Shown: in pieces, positions 26,404 through 44,794 of the stretch
How the letters are laid out: the number at the start of each line of letters is the position of its first letter
Numbering within the stretch: the stretch's first letter is position 1
Source: Ascaris suum
Lineage: Eukaryota; Nematoda; Chromadorea; Rhabditida; Ascarididae
Direction: 5' to 3'
NCBI GenBank assembly: GCA_013433145.1
Contig: CM024172.1
Location: 4,783,213 to 4,847,212, forward strand
DNA length: 64,000 bases
Position numbers and translations under genes: made by a program
Notes under the pieces: generated by a model
Databases searched by the model: none
What the model was told of the DNA's origin: nothing
The model's input: the letters and a program-made list of their open reading frames with translations, nothing else

Positions 26404-28707
26404 GAGTCGAGCTAAAATAACTCACATATTCTACCGCCTCAGAATTTCGCAGAATACTGGCATCCAACCAAACGACTGCGTCATCTGAACGCATTTGAAA
26501 GTTCCTTAGAAGAAGCAGTATGAGGATGTCAACTGCAGGAATCAAAAATGTTCAGTCTTATGGCAGCATGTATCACATATAATACGCTCCAAGGCGCTTA
26601 TGAAAACCTTCCAATAGTCTTTGAATTTTTGTGGACTATAGAATACTAGGAGAAATACTACGAGGGTTTTATCATGTGCGCCCCACCAAATTATCTATAT
26701 GTACTGCAAGTGCGCATATAACAAGTATACCTAAATATATTCAAAAAAAAAGCGCTTTCAGGACGATTCTGTACAAGATTATTCAAGTTGGTTCGAAATT
26801 GGAGTTGCAGAAGAAAACAATACATGCAACTCAAGCCTGGGAAGGGGAGCAAGCGGTTTCTCAATTCTATGCACTAATTTCATTACTGAGGAAAATGCGC
26901 GAAAGGCTGTTATGAAATTTGGCAGCTGTGAAAAAAGTGAAGCTTTAGGTGAAAGGATTTCACCTGGAGTTTGATCTATGCAAACGAAATCCATTCAGTT
27001 TTTGGCTGCTGCATTTTCATGTCTCACCAACTATCCTCCAATCTCTGTCACACATTTTCTTGCTCAAAAAACTACTAACAGGTTATCTATTCCGCCTTCA
27101 CACACTTAGCAGATTGCTTGTTATTGGCCGCATCATTCAAATATAAAACCGCCATCGTTCAACTATAGAGGAAATAAATATTCGAACAATGGATATAGTC
27201 ACTAAATTCAGTCCTATACAGTTCCACTGTCACGTTTCCAATTCAATATCGTTCATTTTTTTGCAGTTGCTATTTGGCTGTTTAAGTGGGAAAATCAGCC
27301 AACAAAACGAAATTTAGGAAGGACATTCTGCTTTCGCTTACTCGTTCAACGGCGTTAGAAAAAGTCTTGAAGCGGGCCACGAGCGCTGAACTGAATTCCT
27401 TGCCGTGCACTGTCATTTTCGTTCAGGAATAAAAGGGCATGCGTAAAGCATTGTTCATAGATTTTATTGAGAATTCTTCCCCGGTGAATGCTCACTTGCA
27501 TGAGTATCTGGCTAGTATCTGGCGGTGATAAGATCTTTGGAGAAGTGAGATAAGCAAAGCGACACTTGTGTTACTGAATGGAAGCGATAAAGAAATGCGC
27601 TTTCTATAGCTTGAAGACATATGTATGAGAAGCGGCACTGCAAAAAAAGCATTAGCTGCTAAATTCTTTAGTAGCGCTGCAAGCGATCAAAGTTCAAAGT
27701 TTGCGAGTAGCATCAATTATGCGAAAACCCAAGAAAAATATTTGGATTCAATGGGTTGTTGAATTATAGCAAGATTCCGAGTTTTTCCATACGCTAACTT
27801 TGTGTTGATTGGTACCTAAGCAGCGTAGTTGCTCAAGTATCGTGTTCACTGAACCCAGAATGTTTTCTGGAAAGACCGACCCAACGATTAAAGAGAAAAC
27901 GGAAAAGTAAAAGGTAAGTGTAAGTAAATATTTGCAGTTCTGTGTAGAGAGAGAAAGAGAGAGAGAGAAAGAGAAAGAAAGAGAGAGAGACGGAAGACTC
28001 ACCGTTCCACACAGCTGGCTCCTAGTTGCTTCAGTTACGCCAGTGGGAAGGAACCTTTTATAGCAGCGGCGCAAGCATGCGAATGCGTTATTGTAAGATG
28101 AAAAAAAATGTGCTTTTCGAAGCGACTATCGCTACCAGTGTTTCTTCCGAACGAATGCGCTTTTGTTGGAGAAAAGTGTGACAGGTGCCATGGAAGTTTT
28201 AAGGTCAATGAATAGACCACTGTTTGTGTATTCCACATTAGCTTATGATCATTAGGCAGCTTGGAAGATAACAATAACAAAAGAGCGGTCCGCTGGAATG
28301 GCCAATATAATATGCACTTTTCGCAACACCAATAATCAAAGCACCTACTCACTAATGCTCACAAAATGTTATACAATTATTTATGAGTCCTTTTCTTTAC
28401 GTTATAAAGTCTTATTCAAGAAGCCTCTCCTACACTCCTTCAATTTAAGTTAACGTGTTCAAATCCTATATCACATACAGTCCCTTGCAAAGCAGGTTTA
28501 AAGGGGTGACCGGTAGGGGTGGAACTGATCCCAAGAGACCGCCTATAGCCTGGGGTCCGTTTGAGAGATCTTGTCGCGCTGACTTACCTCAGTAGACTGC
28601 AACACTTGGCATCGAAGGTGGTTATAGGGACACGAGGGCTAGCAACCCGAGCTTCACTGTTATGAATCCCAATCGCTAAAAAGTGGCGCACAAAACTGCA
28701 CAGATCC

Positions 28708-28855
<148 letters not shown>

Positions 28856-31800
28856 GATATTTAGATGCAGATATAGACATGACGCGATCCCACAAGGTGC
28901 TTGTTGTGTTTTGCCATAGGGCATTCAAAGCTTGCACGCAGCCGCCAAGTTTGCACTCATCGAAACATGTACAAATTTTTCTTATTGCAATCGCCGTGCA
29001 CGTTGGGGAAAACGTGTTTTCTACTTTTATGTTTTTTCCCAGTATGAGTGAACTAAGGTGAGAGAAAATCATGAATACTACAAATACTCTGAAGAATTTA
29101 AGTGCACTACATTTCATTACAATTCAGGTCATTTTCAAAACGAGTTTCCAGAAGAAGAATTTACTTCATTCTTGTCCACGTGACACTGTTGTAGAATGAA
29201 CTCAGTAACACAGAATTTGTTTCATAAATAGAAGAAACTGCATTATCTAGCATTTGGATGAAAACAGTCTGAAAATATGATGACCAAGTTGATATTGTCG
29301 ATGCCAATTGCCTTAAGGGATGAATGATCACAAAATTGCTACGTATTTATTGCAGTTTACTCGTGCAAATTTCTGAGCATGTTTATTTCGAAAATGTTGC
29401 ACAGCATGTGGAAATGTTGCTGAAAACAGTTCGAAATTCGAGTTCTTCGCATGTCGCACGATTTCGTGAGCATTCTGTGCCGTGTGTTGTTCTTACGCGC
29501 ATGCATCCTGATTTCCGATCTTTGGAAATGAAGAATGTGACCGGTCATATTATGATGAAAAAGATGCCCTTGGCAATGGAAAACATGGTGTCCTTGGCAC
29601 TTCAATCAGGACGAAATTCTGATTTATTGACAACCTTTCCGACAACGCTCTCCTTAGTAACAAACTCTTTGCTGACGATCTCAATATTCATCGGCACTGC
29701 GTGATTCTGAACGCGATTTCCATATTTTGCGGAACGGCTTTGACGCACTCATCAAGTGTTTGGAGTTATGGAATGTTTTTTATATGAAGATATGTTTTTC
29801 ACGAAAAATGTCACATGCTTCGTAACAACTCTCGGTACGAATGTTTGCTCAGCTAGGATGTGACGTTCTTTCTACTACAGATGTTGCTCGTGTTCTTGAT
29901 GATAATACCGACTCCAAACCTCAGTGGAGATTATATCGCTTCACTCTTGCTGAAAATTTGTCGAGAACTGCGAACTGTATTCAGTATGCTTTACAACACA
30001 TATTTAGCGTTGCTGAAATGCATTCATCTCTGATGCCAGCGCATGTTGGAAAGCTCCTTATAGTTTCGTTGTTTCGTTTCCGATATCAGGTTGTTGAAAA
30101 ATGCCCAGAAACACTTCACCCGCATCGCTTTGTGCAAAATTCATCATGATCTGTGTCAGGCCAATGGCATTTCCATGCTGGAGTTCTTTAACCTGAAATC
30201 ATTCAAATATTGCAGGCTCAGTTGTGGCTTGATTTCTCGTTATGAAATTTTGTCCCCCTTTCTTGACATCCATTGTCGGAATTATTTCATTTTACCCCCC
30301 CCCCCCTTTCACCGTATCGAAGTGCACATCAGTTTCAGCTCGCCGAAAAATGCTGCAGCACAATTTCTGCCTAGTTTCTGGCTTCATTTTGTACGATTCT
30401 GGAATCTGCTTCTTGCGGACCATTAATGCACCCGTTTCTTCAGCTATTCAGCTGTACATGAGTCGTCCTGCTACAAATATTATTGCTGCTCCAATGTACT
30501 AAATATCTATTCGCCTATGGGTAGTTTTGCGAACCTTTTTTCTTTCTTCATCTTTATGCTTAGCCTATATGTTCTCTCGCTGTGAAGGAAAACAGTGTCA
30601 AAGCTTCACTCTGGCGATTCAGGTTTTGAGGTAAGAAAGGGTTGCTAATTAGGGCAACCAACGAACTCACCGTTGCTTTCATTTTCGATAATATGCTCCT
30701 ATGGAATTCAAAAATTTAATGTCATTTGGAAATGTGTAATTGCACAGAAAAAACATTGCACCGTAGCAATCGCTCAGTGTTCCACGAAAGAAACCCGTTA
30801 GATGTTCAATCTTCGAATCTAATGAATAAGGCATTCCCTAAAAGAGTTTTCCAAAATCGTTGCTTCTCCTTAAAACATCTCCGTGGCAAGTTATTAAAAC
30901 ATCCTGCTGGTGAAAGAGAAGTGGCCAAATTCCTCCCACCTCAATGAAAGGAGATATTTGTGGCAAACCTTCAGCACAGTGTAATGTGAGTGTGCGCAAT
31001 CGAATGTTTCACTGAACTGGTTTAAGCATAGAACGATCGATCGCGAACCAAAAATTACGCTCATGAAGATGCAATTATTTTCAGACATTTCACGTTCCTT
31101 GACAGCAAGTATCTCAAAGAGTCTTTATTGACGTTCCAGGTGATCATTTGTCGAATTCATTGCTCAAGCACACGAAAGGAAATGCACAATGTGATGAAAG
31201 CCAGTTCGGCAATTATCAGTGATAGTGCTCAACGAGCACGTGTGAACGCTGAACGGAAGCCAGTCAAGATTTTGAAAATATTGGAACTCGAGGTACCGAA
31301 TGGCTCATAGCTTTCCGAAATCTTCAAAATTAAAGCTTTGAACTCTTGAACTTCTGCAAGATAATGTGGTCAGTCCATTTCCGTGCATACGCTTTTGCAA
31401 GTTTGCCTCGCAAAAATGCACTCTAATTATTTGTCGATGTCATGCTCGTGCTCATGATGCTTTTCGCTTGCTTCGACTCCGGAACCACAGATGCTAAAGT
31501 TGTGAAGTTTGGTGCACCTAACTTGTACCATACGAGCTCCTTTAGCACATCCCACGTTCAGCGACCAGTTTCGAAAGTGCTCGTGCAATCTTGTGGATCT
31601 GAATGATTTGCAAGCATTTTGGACCAGGCAGTTTTCCATCTTAAGTCAGAATTTTTAGTAAATGAATTTACAAGCGGCTCGGTTGGTCAAGATACGGTGC
31701 AATAATTTGCATATTTTATCTTCGTTGATAAAATGTAGCACCGCTTGGGAGCGTGGTTCGTGTCCAAGAGTGCGTAACGAAGCAGCTGCAATTTATTCCA

Positions 31801-32619
31801 TTGAACTCACGAAGCTGGCCGCAAAGAACACTCTCTGACAGAGGCAAGGTGAATATGTCCAGAAGCACCGCGCTGTTACAAAAACAATGGGCAGCTGCAG
31901 TGTAGATGGTGCCAGCAATTCGATTTGATAGTAAAGGAAAACTCCTGTAGAGTACGGGGCATTATTTGTTGCTTGCGTTCTATGATCATAGCGTTGACCT
32001 CTGAAATGGGGAGTCTAAGCTGTCTCAATTTATACAGCGCACGTCTGATTTCACTGTTGAATCGAAAATGACTGATACCCAGGGAGCCGAAGAGATTGGT
32101 CTCTGCAGCTGACAAGGAGTGGAGGTCGTGTATGCGGCAGAAGTTTTTGAAAGCTCTGCTCATGAAAGCGTGGATAGCTATATTTCAAATTTCTCTCTAA
32201 TTGAGGTGAAATAAGCGAGGTGAAATATTCCAGCGGATGAATGCAACGAACAGACGCAGAAACACCACCTCGACAATGTTCTCTATTTCTTCAGAAAATG
32301 CGCGCAAAAACTACCCTTATAGTATACGTCAACTGCGAGCTAATCGGTACCTCGTACGCATCGTCGAAGAAATATCATCATCTTTTTCTGAGACGAGCGA
32401 ATTCATTTGACAAGAACCAGTGTCTTCAGACATCTGAAATGCAGAAAACAGCCATATTGTGCACTTAGTAAACGCACGTTTATGGCATATTTATTTCGCA
32501 GTTATTGCATACTTACTGTGGACTTACTACATATTCCTTGCGTGGCTAATGAAAACTTCATATGTACATAGTGCATACCTTTTGCTGGGAATTTATTGCA
32601 TAGTGATCGTTCACCTATA

Positions 32620-32722
<103 letters not shown>

Positions 32723-34627
32723 ATTTTGTTAGTGTGAAGGTTTTCATTTCACGAAATTCAAGGTGTAGCTTTACGAAAACAATACTGAATGACTCTTAGG
32801 AAATAATTCAGCACATTCGCCCATGAACTCGTTGTTTTTCTGCTGTGTGGTCCTTAATGTCTCATGTTTTATTGGAAATGCAACAACTAATCCTCCTATT
32901 ACTCGTAAACTTCCAAAACGTGATCATAGATGAAGGTCGGCTGTCTACGGCGATTATCCTGCATATTTGAAAATGAAATATACAACAGCATGCCACAGCG
33001 ACGACAGCCATCTCTCTCCTGCCACTTCTTGGTGCATAGATTGCGCACTGGGAAGAGCTGTGTGAACGGTAGCTGTTGTCAGAATATAAACCGTGAAAAG
33101 ATCAGGGCAGTTTTGTTTATACGATTAAAGTTCCTTTGTAACTCCATAAAAAAGTTCTTTGGCATCGATCCTTTAGTCGCTGTTGGAGTTCCACAAAAAA
33201 ACGTCGTCGTCAGTGCTCCTGCGCTTTTTACTGACATATTCAATAAGCTGCTTCGTGCAATGTGGATGGAATCGCGGAAGGTGTAAAAGTTCAGGATATA
33301 TCGTACCTGTCAGCGGCACTTTTCATCTGGATCGGGATGTCAAGAATTGGTCGAAAAATGTTAAGCTGTGCCGCTGGCTTGTTCATAATCATAATATAAG
33401 GAACAACAGCCAAGTGTTGGACTTTTCATCCTTTGCGAAGCGAGTTGCCAAAACACGGAACTTTTGTCCGGCATAAGTGGTCGCCCTAATGAACGCAAAA
33501 AGACAACAATCTCAGTATTTCATTTGTGCATTTTTATTAAGCGCCTACACAAGAAGATATCATGAAAACTTCTGTGACATAGTTCTGCGCTTGTTTTCTG
33601 TTCCCATTGTGTAGAAATTGTGGATGAAATATTTTATTCTGTTTCAAGAAAACAATTTTTAAAAAACAACAACGTTATCCGCTTTTATAGCAGAAAAAAC
33701 GTCTTGCAGATATGCTCAATATTTACATAAAGACATTGAAGGCAGTGATATAAGGGAACGCTTTCTCTGTTAACTTTGCTATCTTTCGTGGAGAAATGTA
33801 AATATGTAAAACAGCAACACTGCTTTCCGCTGCGGAACAAAGGACAATGTAATTATCACATGGAGTATCTGCCGGATTTGATAGCTTCATTTGGTGTAGC
33901 CGCTCGAATAACTTGCAGCGTATCCATTCCCCTATAATGTGTTTGCTATGAATCACCTCATCTGCGTCAATAGCAACAAAAATTACGAATTTTAGTGAAG
34001 CATTCGCGATGAGCAACGATTCCATCAAAAACATGGAAATTATTTCAGATGGCACAGGTGTGAAATTGCACAGTCGAAGAATTTCGAAAGCGATTAATGT
34101 ACAGAGGGATTGCTCCAGTGCAAAGCTCATTTCAACTTTCGTCAGGTGCGCCATATGAGTCACTTGACAAGGTGTTTAAAGAAATTGAGCATTATAGCTG
34201 CGGTTAAAATCATACCACATTTGTTCGGTCAGTCCAAACAGTTCTCTCCAGACAGCTGAGGTTAAACAGTTCTCTTTCGTTTATGCCCGATGGGACAGTA
34301 CGAATAACGAGAGAAGAAAATGCGCTGGTTTTTGAAACATTTGATGAAGACCATTGAAATGTTACTTCTTGAAGAGTTGGTTGCACAGAAAATTCATTGA
34401 TCAAAAGCGTCAGCATGTTCCCTACTAGCCACGCCACGTCGTCTAATAAGCGACATATTGACAGTGCCGCCTAGCGTGACCAATGAAGGCAACCGCTTGT
34501 AACAAAAGTCCATCAAATGTAACCGCGGCTCAAGCATTGTGTACTGGTTGTTGTCAGAGGTGCATTCACCTGGAATCGGTCTCAAAGTTTGCTTCTTTTG
34601 CAATTCCTGCAAATTCACACAAAATCT

Positions 34628-39325
<4,698 letters not shown>

Positions 39326-42300
39326 CGGATGGAACCTGGAACACGAAGCATTTATAGTGTTCCCTTGAATATTGAAGCTGTCGGCAGTGAACATGAGGAA
39401 ACCAGGAGTGATGCACAACAAAGTTCTGATGAGCTGGAAAACATGGTGCTCTTTCAGGTTTTTTAAACCAAATTTTGCCTCATAGTGTTTTTCCTTCCCT
39501 AACTTTGTCCTTCCGAAACATCTCTCATTTCGGAGAATCGTGAAATTCGAATGAAAACATATCGGGTATGCCCATGCCCAAATGTCGTGCCTCTAAAATG
39601 CTTCATCTGCGATATTGTAACAAAAGATCACATGAGCATCGAATCAAATGAGCTCGTTAACATATTTTTACTTTCGGCATATCAGAACACTGAGATCTAA
39701 CATATATCATTATGCGAAGATCCCTTGAGACTCCGAAGATGATGATCAAACGTGCTATAGCAGATACGCACCAACCAATACAAAATTGCCTTTTAGATAA
39801 AAATGATGGGAATTACAGTTGAAATAGTACTCAGTTAGTTAGCACCACTATATATTGAAGTCATCGCAGTAAGCATCCGAGACATCAACAGTACACAATA
39901 ATTCTGTGACGGTAATCACTTCGAGCGAGCCTTCAAAATAAAATTTCAAACGGGAGAAGGAAACTTGCTGCGTTTATTTTGAAAGAGATGCGAAAGTGGC
40001 ATCGGGTTGGTGCCTCATCGGTTACATAGTGCGAAGCGATTTGAGAGCATTTCTCGACCGTAGGAATTTATATACTTAATGAAATCGGCAACTGACACTC
40101 AGTGCGCCTGTTTCATCGATGGTGAAGAAAGCCGCACGATGCGCCTCTTCGCTAAAGCTCGTTTTTCGTGGTCGACAGGAGATGCTTACACTTTTGTTGG
40201 AACTGTGAGTGCTCGACGAATGGGATCGGCCGTGTGGAACGGATTTCGCACTAAACTGACTTCTAGTGATTCCCTCAGTGAAGTTCTTTGAAAAGTTAAC
40301 CAAATCGCCTATCCGCATTTTAAAGATAAATGCGCTATGTTACGATAGAATGAAAAAAAAAAGCCGATTTAATCATAAAAGTGCGCAGCAGTGAGAAGCG
40401 ATATTGCTTGAGTATTGGTGCTTTTGAGAGAGCAAAGACCTGGTTTGAATGGTGCAATGGATTTCGTGAATAGGGATTCGGTGATCTAGGGAAAAAAACG
40501 ACAAAATCTATTCAATTGAATTAGAAACTGAACAGCGACCAGAAATCAATGAGGGGAGGAGGGGAGGTGCGTGCAAGAAGGGTCATTTTGCTTCAAATTT
40601 TCGTAGGTTGTGCAAGAAGTGTAACAAACCATACTACCAAAACACCTTTCAAGGGACCAAGCAGTGATATCGTGTAATAACTTTCCTCTATGATTCAAAA
40701 ACTTTTTCTCCAACAACTTGCGCAGGAAATCCAACGCAACATTGGATGAGTACGTTGTTTGGAAGAGAAAATAGTCAATCGCATATTACATTAAAAGAAA
40801 ACACTTTGCCCGTTTGCTATACTGGGAGATGCTCAGTTCTCGCATTCAATAATCTGCCGTAAGTTAAGGTAATTTGAACCTTTCGATTGTACATGTTAGG
40901 AGATTTGATGAACAGCGTTTGGGAGGCAGTGTGCAGCAGATATCAGTGTGGAATAGGCATATCGATTTCCGCTCCAACTGACTCTCTTTTGAACTAGAAG
41001 AAATCACCCATGAAATTGAAAGGTAAATTTTTGAAGTGCTTTTCACAACTGCGAGGGCAAAAGGAAGCACGATAAAATGTTTTATAATTGAGTGAAAAAG
41101 CAGCCAGCAGCAAGATGTTGATCGGTGAGAGAGATTTCAAAAATCGCGATTGTTTCCCAACCTATTCATCATGAGTACATGAATGTGTGCTTTGCTAAAA
41201 CTGTGCTTTGGCGCAGTTGTTCGTAGCGATCAAAAACCATTATGACCGTTCGTGCTGTGCCAATATGTGCCAATTCGCCCAAAGTTTTTTCTCATTTCTG
41301 TAAAAATGGGCCGTAATCGGGGAACGCCGTGATCGATGAGTGAATCGAAGAAATAAGATATTCAGCTTGGCACGTCAAGCAAATTCTCGCTCGGTGGTCA
41401 CTCCCGTTCGAGTAGGAACAGAGTGCTTGATTTGGAACAGAATCGTGCCCTACCGAAATTGTTGCTTGCTCGAATCACATTGAAAGGTATCTCGACATCT
41501 CAGCAGTTATTAATTACGTAGTGGTGTTGAGGTCCATTCAAACTTCCAAAGAGGCTGCCATAGTGGCCGCTATTAAAATTTTTAAAAATGCAAGCTTAAT
41601 AAATAAAACTCATTTCCGCTCGCGATATCACAACAGAAGCTCAGCAAATGAGTTTGGAATGAAGTGAGCGATCAGAAATGCGACTTCCTAACTATAATAG
41701 AGTTGTTTGGTTCACCATCTTTCATGGGCTTCCTTCTAGAAGTAACCGCTTGCATGATGCGAACTCCGAAAGTTGTTCTAGTGTGATTTATTATGCGCAT
41801 CCGATTAGCGGTTTCCAGTGCCTATAAGATATTATCATGCTCTAATTTGAAGTTGACTGCAATTAGCGAAAGGTCGCAAAGTTCCATTTTTCAATAAGTG
41901 GCATAAGACTGCCTTGCAGAAAAACCGTCGATTGCAGCTCATTGATTTCTGATCGCTTTGGTCTATAAGGATTTAATATTACCGCTTTTGTGGCAAAAAC
42001 AAGACCATTAGGATTTTGTGAATCGTTTCTACTTGTTCGTGGTGAGTAACTTTCTGTTCTATTCTGCACACAACTCGAGTAAAGAGGAGATATTTCCCGA
42101 AAGATTGTTGGAGAGAACTGAATCTCTTAAAACGAAAAATGTTAACAGAATTTTGCTTGCAAGATTTCGGCAATTCAAGCATCTTTTCATGCCTAACAGC
42201 CAGCATGAGAATTTGGAGAATTAAGAAAATTTTGGGATGCTCATTCCAAAACAATTCTCTTTGAATAAACTTCTGATTATCAACGGCGACAGTCGGATAA

Positions 42301-44794
42301 TGGGAAATGTTCCCGTTATCAATAAGTTTTTCGCTGAATTCTTTCTTTTTCATTTGTTGCTCTGCTCATTGTTTTAGTGGTTTCCTCCTCCTCACTGCAA
42401 AACCGATTTTCCTATATTGATGCATCATGTGTGCTATTTGCCTCAACTATACTGTTGTTGAAATTTATGAATTCATCCACTTTCAGTGTCCACGTTTGTT
42501 TGCTTTTTCGCCTGATTTCTGCTTTTCACCTTCACTACGTGATTCTTGCTCTTTTTTATGGATTTTTAACAAAAGTTCTAATGCTGCTTATGACCGTTTG
42601 TGATCATTTAAACTTGCTTCCTTTCTATGTATGGCAACGAGTTCAGTTTGAAAGACCAGTACCTTTAACAGGATCACCCTCTAAGCGCATTACTGCGCAT
42701 GCCGAAAATAGAAAAAGAATCGCTCATAGGACGTTACGCTCACCAAAAGCTCGTGTAGTTAACTGCAAACTCTGGTCTTTTGGAAGCGTTATATATTTCT
42801 ACTCACATTGCTAGTTCATCATTGCAGCGTTGCCAAATGTGAGTTATGTTATTAATTATTTCTTTACACCCAATGTTCACTCTCCTTACAGATATCTGTT
42901 GATTTTTTCCACAAGCTATCATTCCATAGATACTCATCTGCAACAAGACGGCGATTCCTGATTGTTTAGCCTCTACATCAGCTTTGTTACGTATACCTTT
43001 GGAGCAGTAATACATGAACTTATTGAACAACTCTGAGTATATTATAAGCAACCTTGTTTTCCGTGTGCAGATTTTCCTCACTTAACATAATATCCGCACT
43101 TAACCATAACGTTTCTAAAGCAACGGCTTTTTTCTATTTTAACGTAGTGGTGTCAGTGTTTGAAAAATATCCAAAATGGGCCAAAATCTGTTGAAACTTT
43201 ACAACTGAAATTGCAAGAACATATCAGTGTTGCGGCACAGAATTCGTGTTGTTGCTATGTGTTTACGAGTGTGTCCTAACAGAAATGGAAGCATGAGCTT
43301 ATTCTCTTTCATAGATCAATTGCTCCTTTTAGGAATATTTCGTTGTGGAAATCATTATGGCCTGAGAGCTCTTCAAAAACACGGGGAGTATTTCCGGACT
43401 GATCTGTTTACATAATAAACCCTTTTCCTGACAGCGCAAAAATAAAAACAGCTAACACGTAATAAAGACCGCGAGACTTCGGCAAACAATTCTTCTATTT
43501 AACTAGTGGTGCTAAATCGTGACCGCTTCACTTTTCTCATATAGCATAATTGCTTTATGCAAGCAATTTAGCCTGCGCGTTATTCACTTAGATACAAACA
43601 CCAACTGATGACGTGAGGCCATAATGACAGTATGTATCAGTAAGTTTCATGGAATTGAAACTTCCTACATTTTGAGATCGATATCGAAGTTTTCTGCCCG
43701 ATCACACTCAGAATTGAAATTTCATGTGTGCTCCCACATTAATTTCATGGAAGCGTTCGATGGTTTTACATTTTTTCGTCACATTTAAAAGCAGCAGTTT
43801 TAAGGGTAAGGCCTCAGAATGCTGGAAGATATTTTGCAGCTTCATCCCTGTGGATGCTCTGTTTAATTAATTTCACTCGAGCAAACGGAGAAAGCCCACT
43901 TTAGCTTATTTTCGTGAATCGAATTGCTTCCCGCTGGTGCTGAAAATTCTATGCTTTAGTCTCAATGGTATTTTTGGGATTTATTTCTCACCATTGATTT
44001 TTGCTGTCGGATTTTCGAGCAGTAGTAGCTTCTAGTATATGTGTTTCGGTCGCCGTTTTCAGCACTCCGGTAGGTAAAAATTATGAGGAGAAACCAGACA
44101 GCATATAGATGTGCACTTACAATGACAACCCTGTCTGTTACTGTGAATGCTTCTACAACCCTGCTTAGGAATTTCGCTGTACTGAAGGTTCAGTTATGTT
44201 TTGCTGCACTGAGTGTTTCTTCGCAACGAGGCTCTACTTGGAAAGACTGTTAATTGTTTTGTATCGATTTTAGAGCTATGTAAGTGACTCGATATTCAGA
44301 GTTTTTTTGGGAGCGGGGTGGGAAGAGGTGGGAATCTATGCTATTTCGGTTCGTATCTGCCGATGAAAAAATGCATAGCTCGTCCGAATATACGCCATTT
44401 TTTTTGAGCACGAATGTCCATCGGGAAACGTTCATTCATATTCTGAGGCATTTGTAAAGCACTTTGCAAATGAATATTTTGCACAATGAACGACAATTAA
44501 TTTTTTCGTAGATGTTCATGCGGAAATCATGATACCTTCTTTTGGACCCTCTAACTTCCACGTTAGAGAGTTCGTCAAAGTATTTCTCGGAGCTAGCAAT
44601 GTTTTCGATGTAATTTTAAATGCACATAAAGTGAGTGTTTCTGCACATTTTTGCACCGCTTATCCGCTCGTCGGCATTCGGCGGTTTGGAAAAAGCAGCA
44701 ACAAAATAAATACTCTTTATCCGATGTCACAATGAACATGTTGCCGATATGAACGAGTGCAAAAATTATTTACAGTATTATCATTCCTTTCGGT
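39326..44794. other. Intergenic region, no gene resolved
   Basis: About 5.5 kb between the start of the modular secreted gene and the end of the MFSD8-like gene. The longest frames (41979-42353 minus, 42377-42814 plus) lack domains and splice partners. The plus frame is hydrophobic, but only because of T-rich composition. The 39326 side must contain the promoter of the modular gene; I could not pick out a core element. Confidence 0.5.

Noticed and set aside
33723..34163. 146-codon minus-strand open frame
   Set aside because: No signal peptide, domain or phase-matched partner; it lies after the terminal exon of the modular gene and is plausible by chance.
42377..42814. 145-codon plus-strand hydrophobic open frame, possible membrane protein
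   Set aside because: Hydrophobicity comes from T-rich DNA; no receptor motifs and no neighbouring exons were found.
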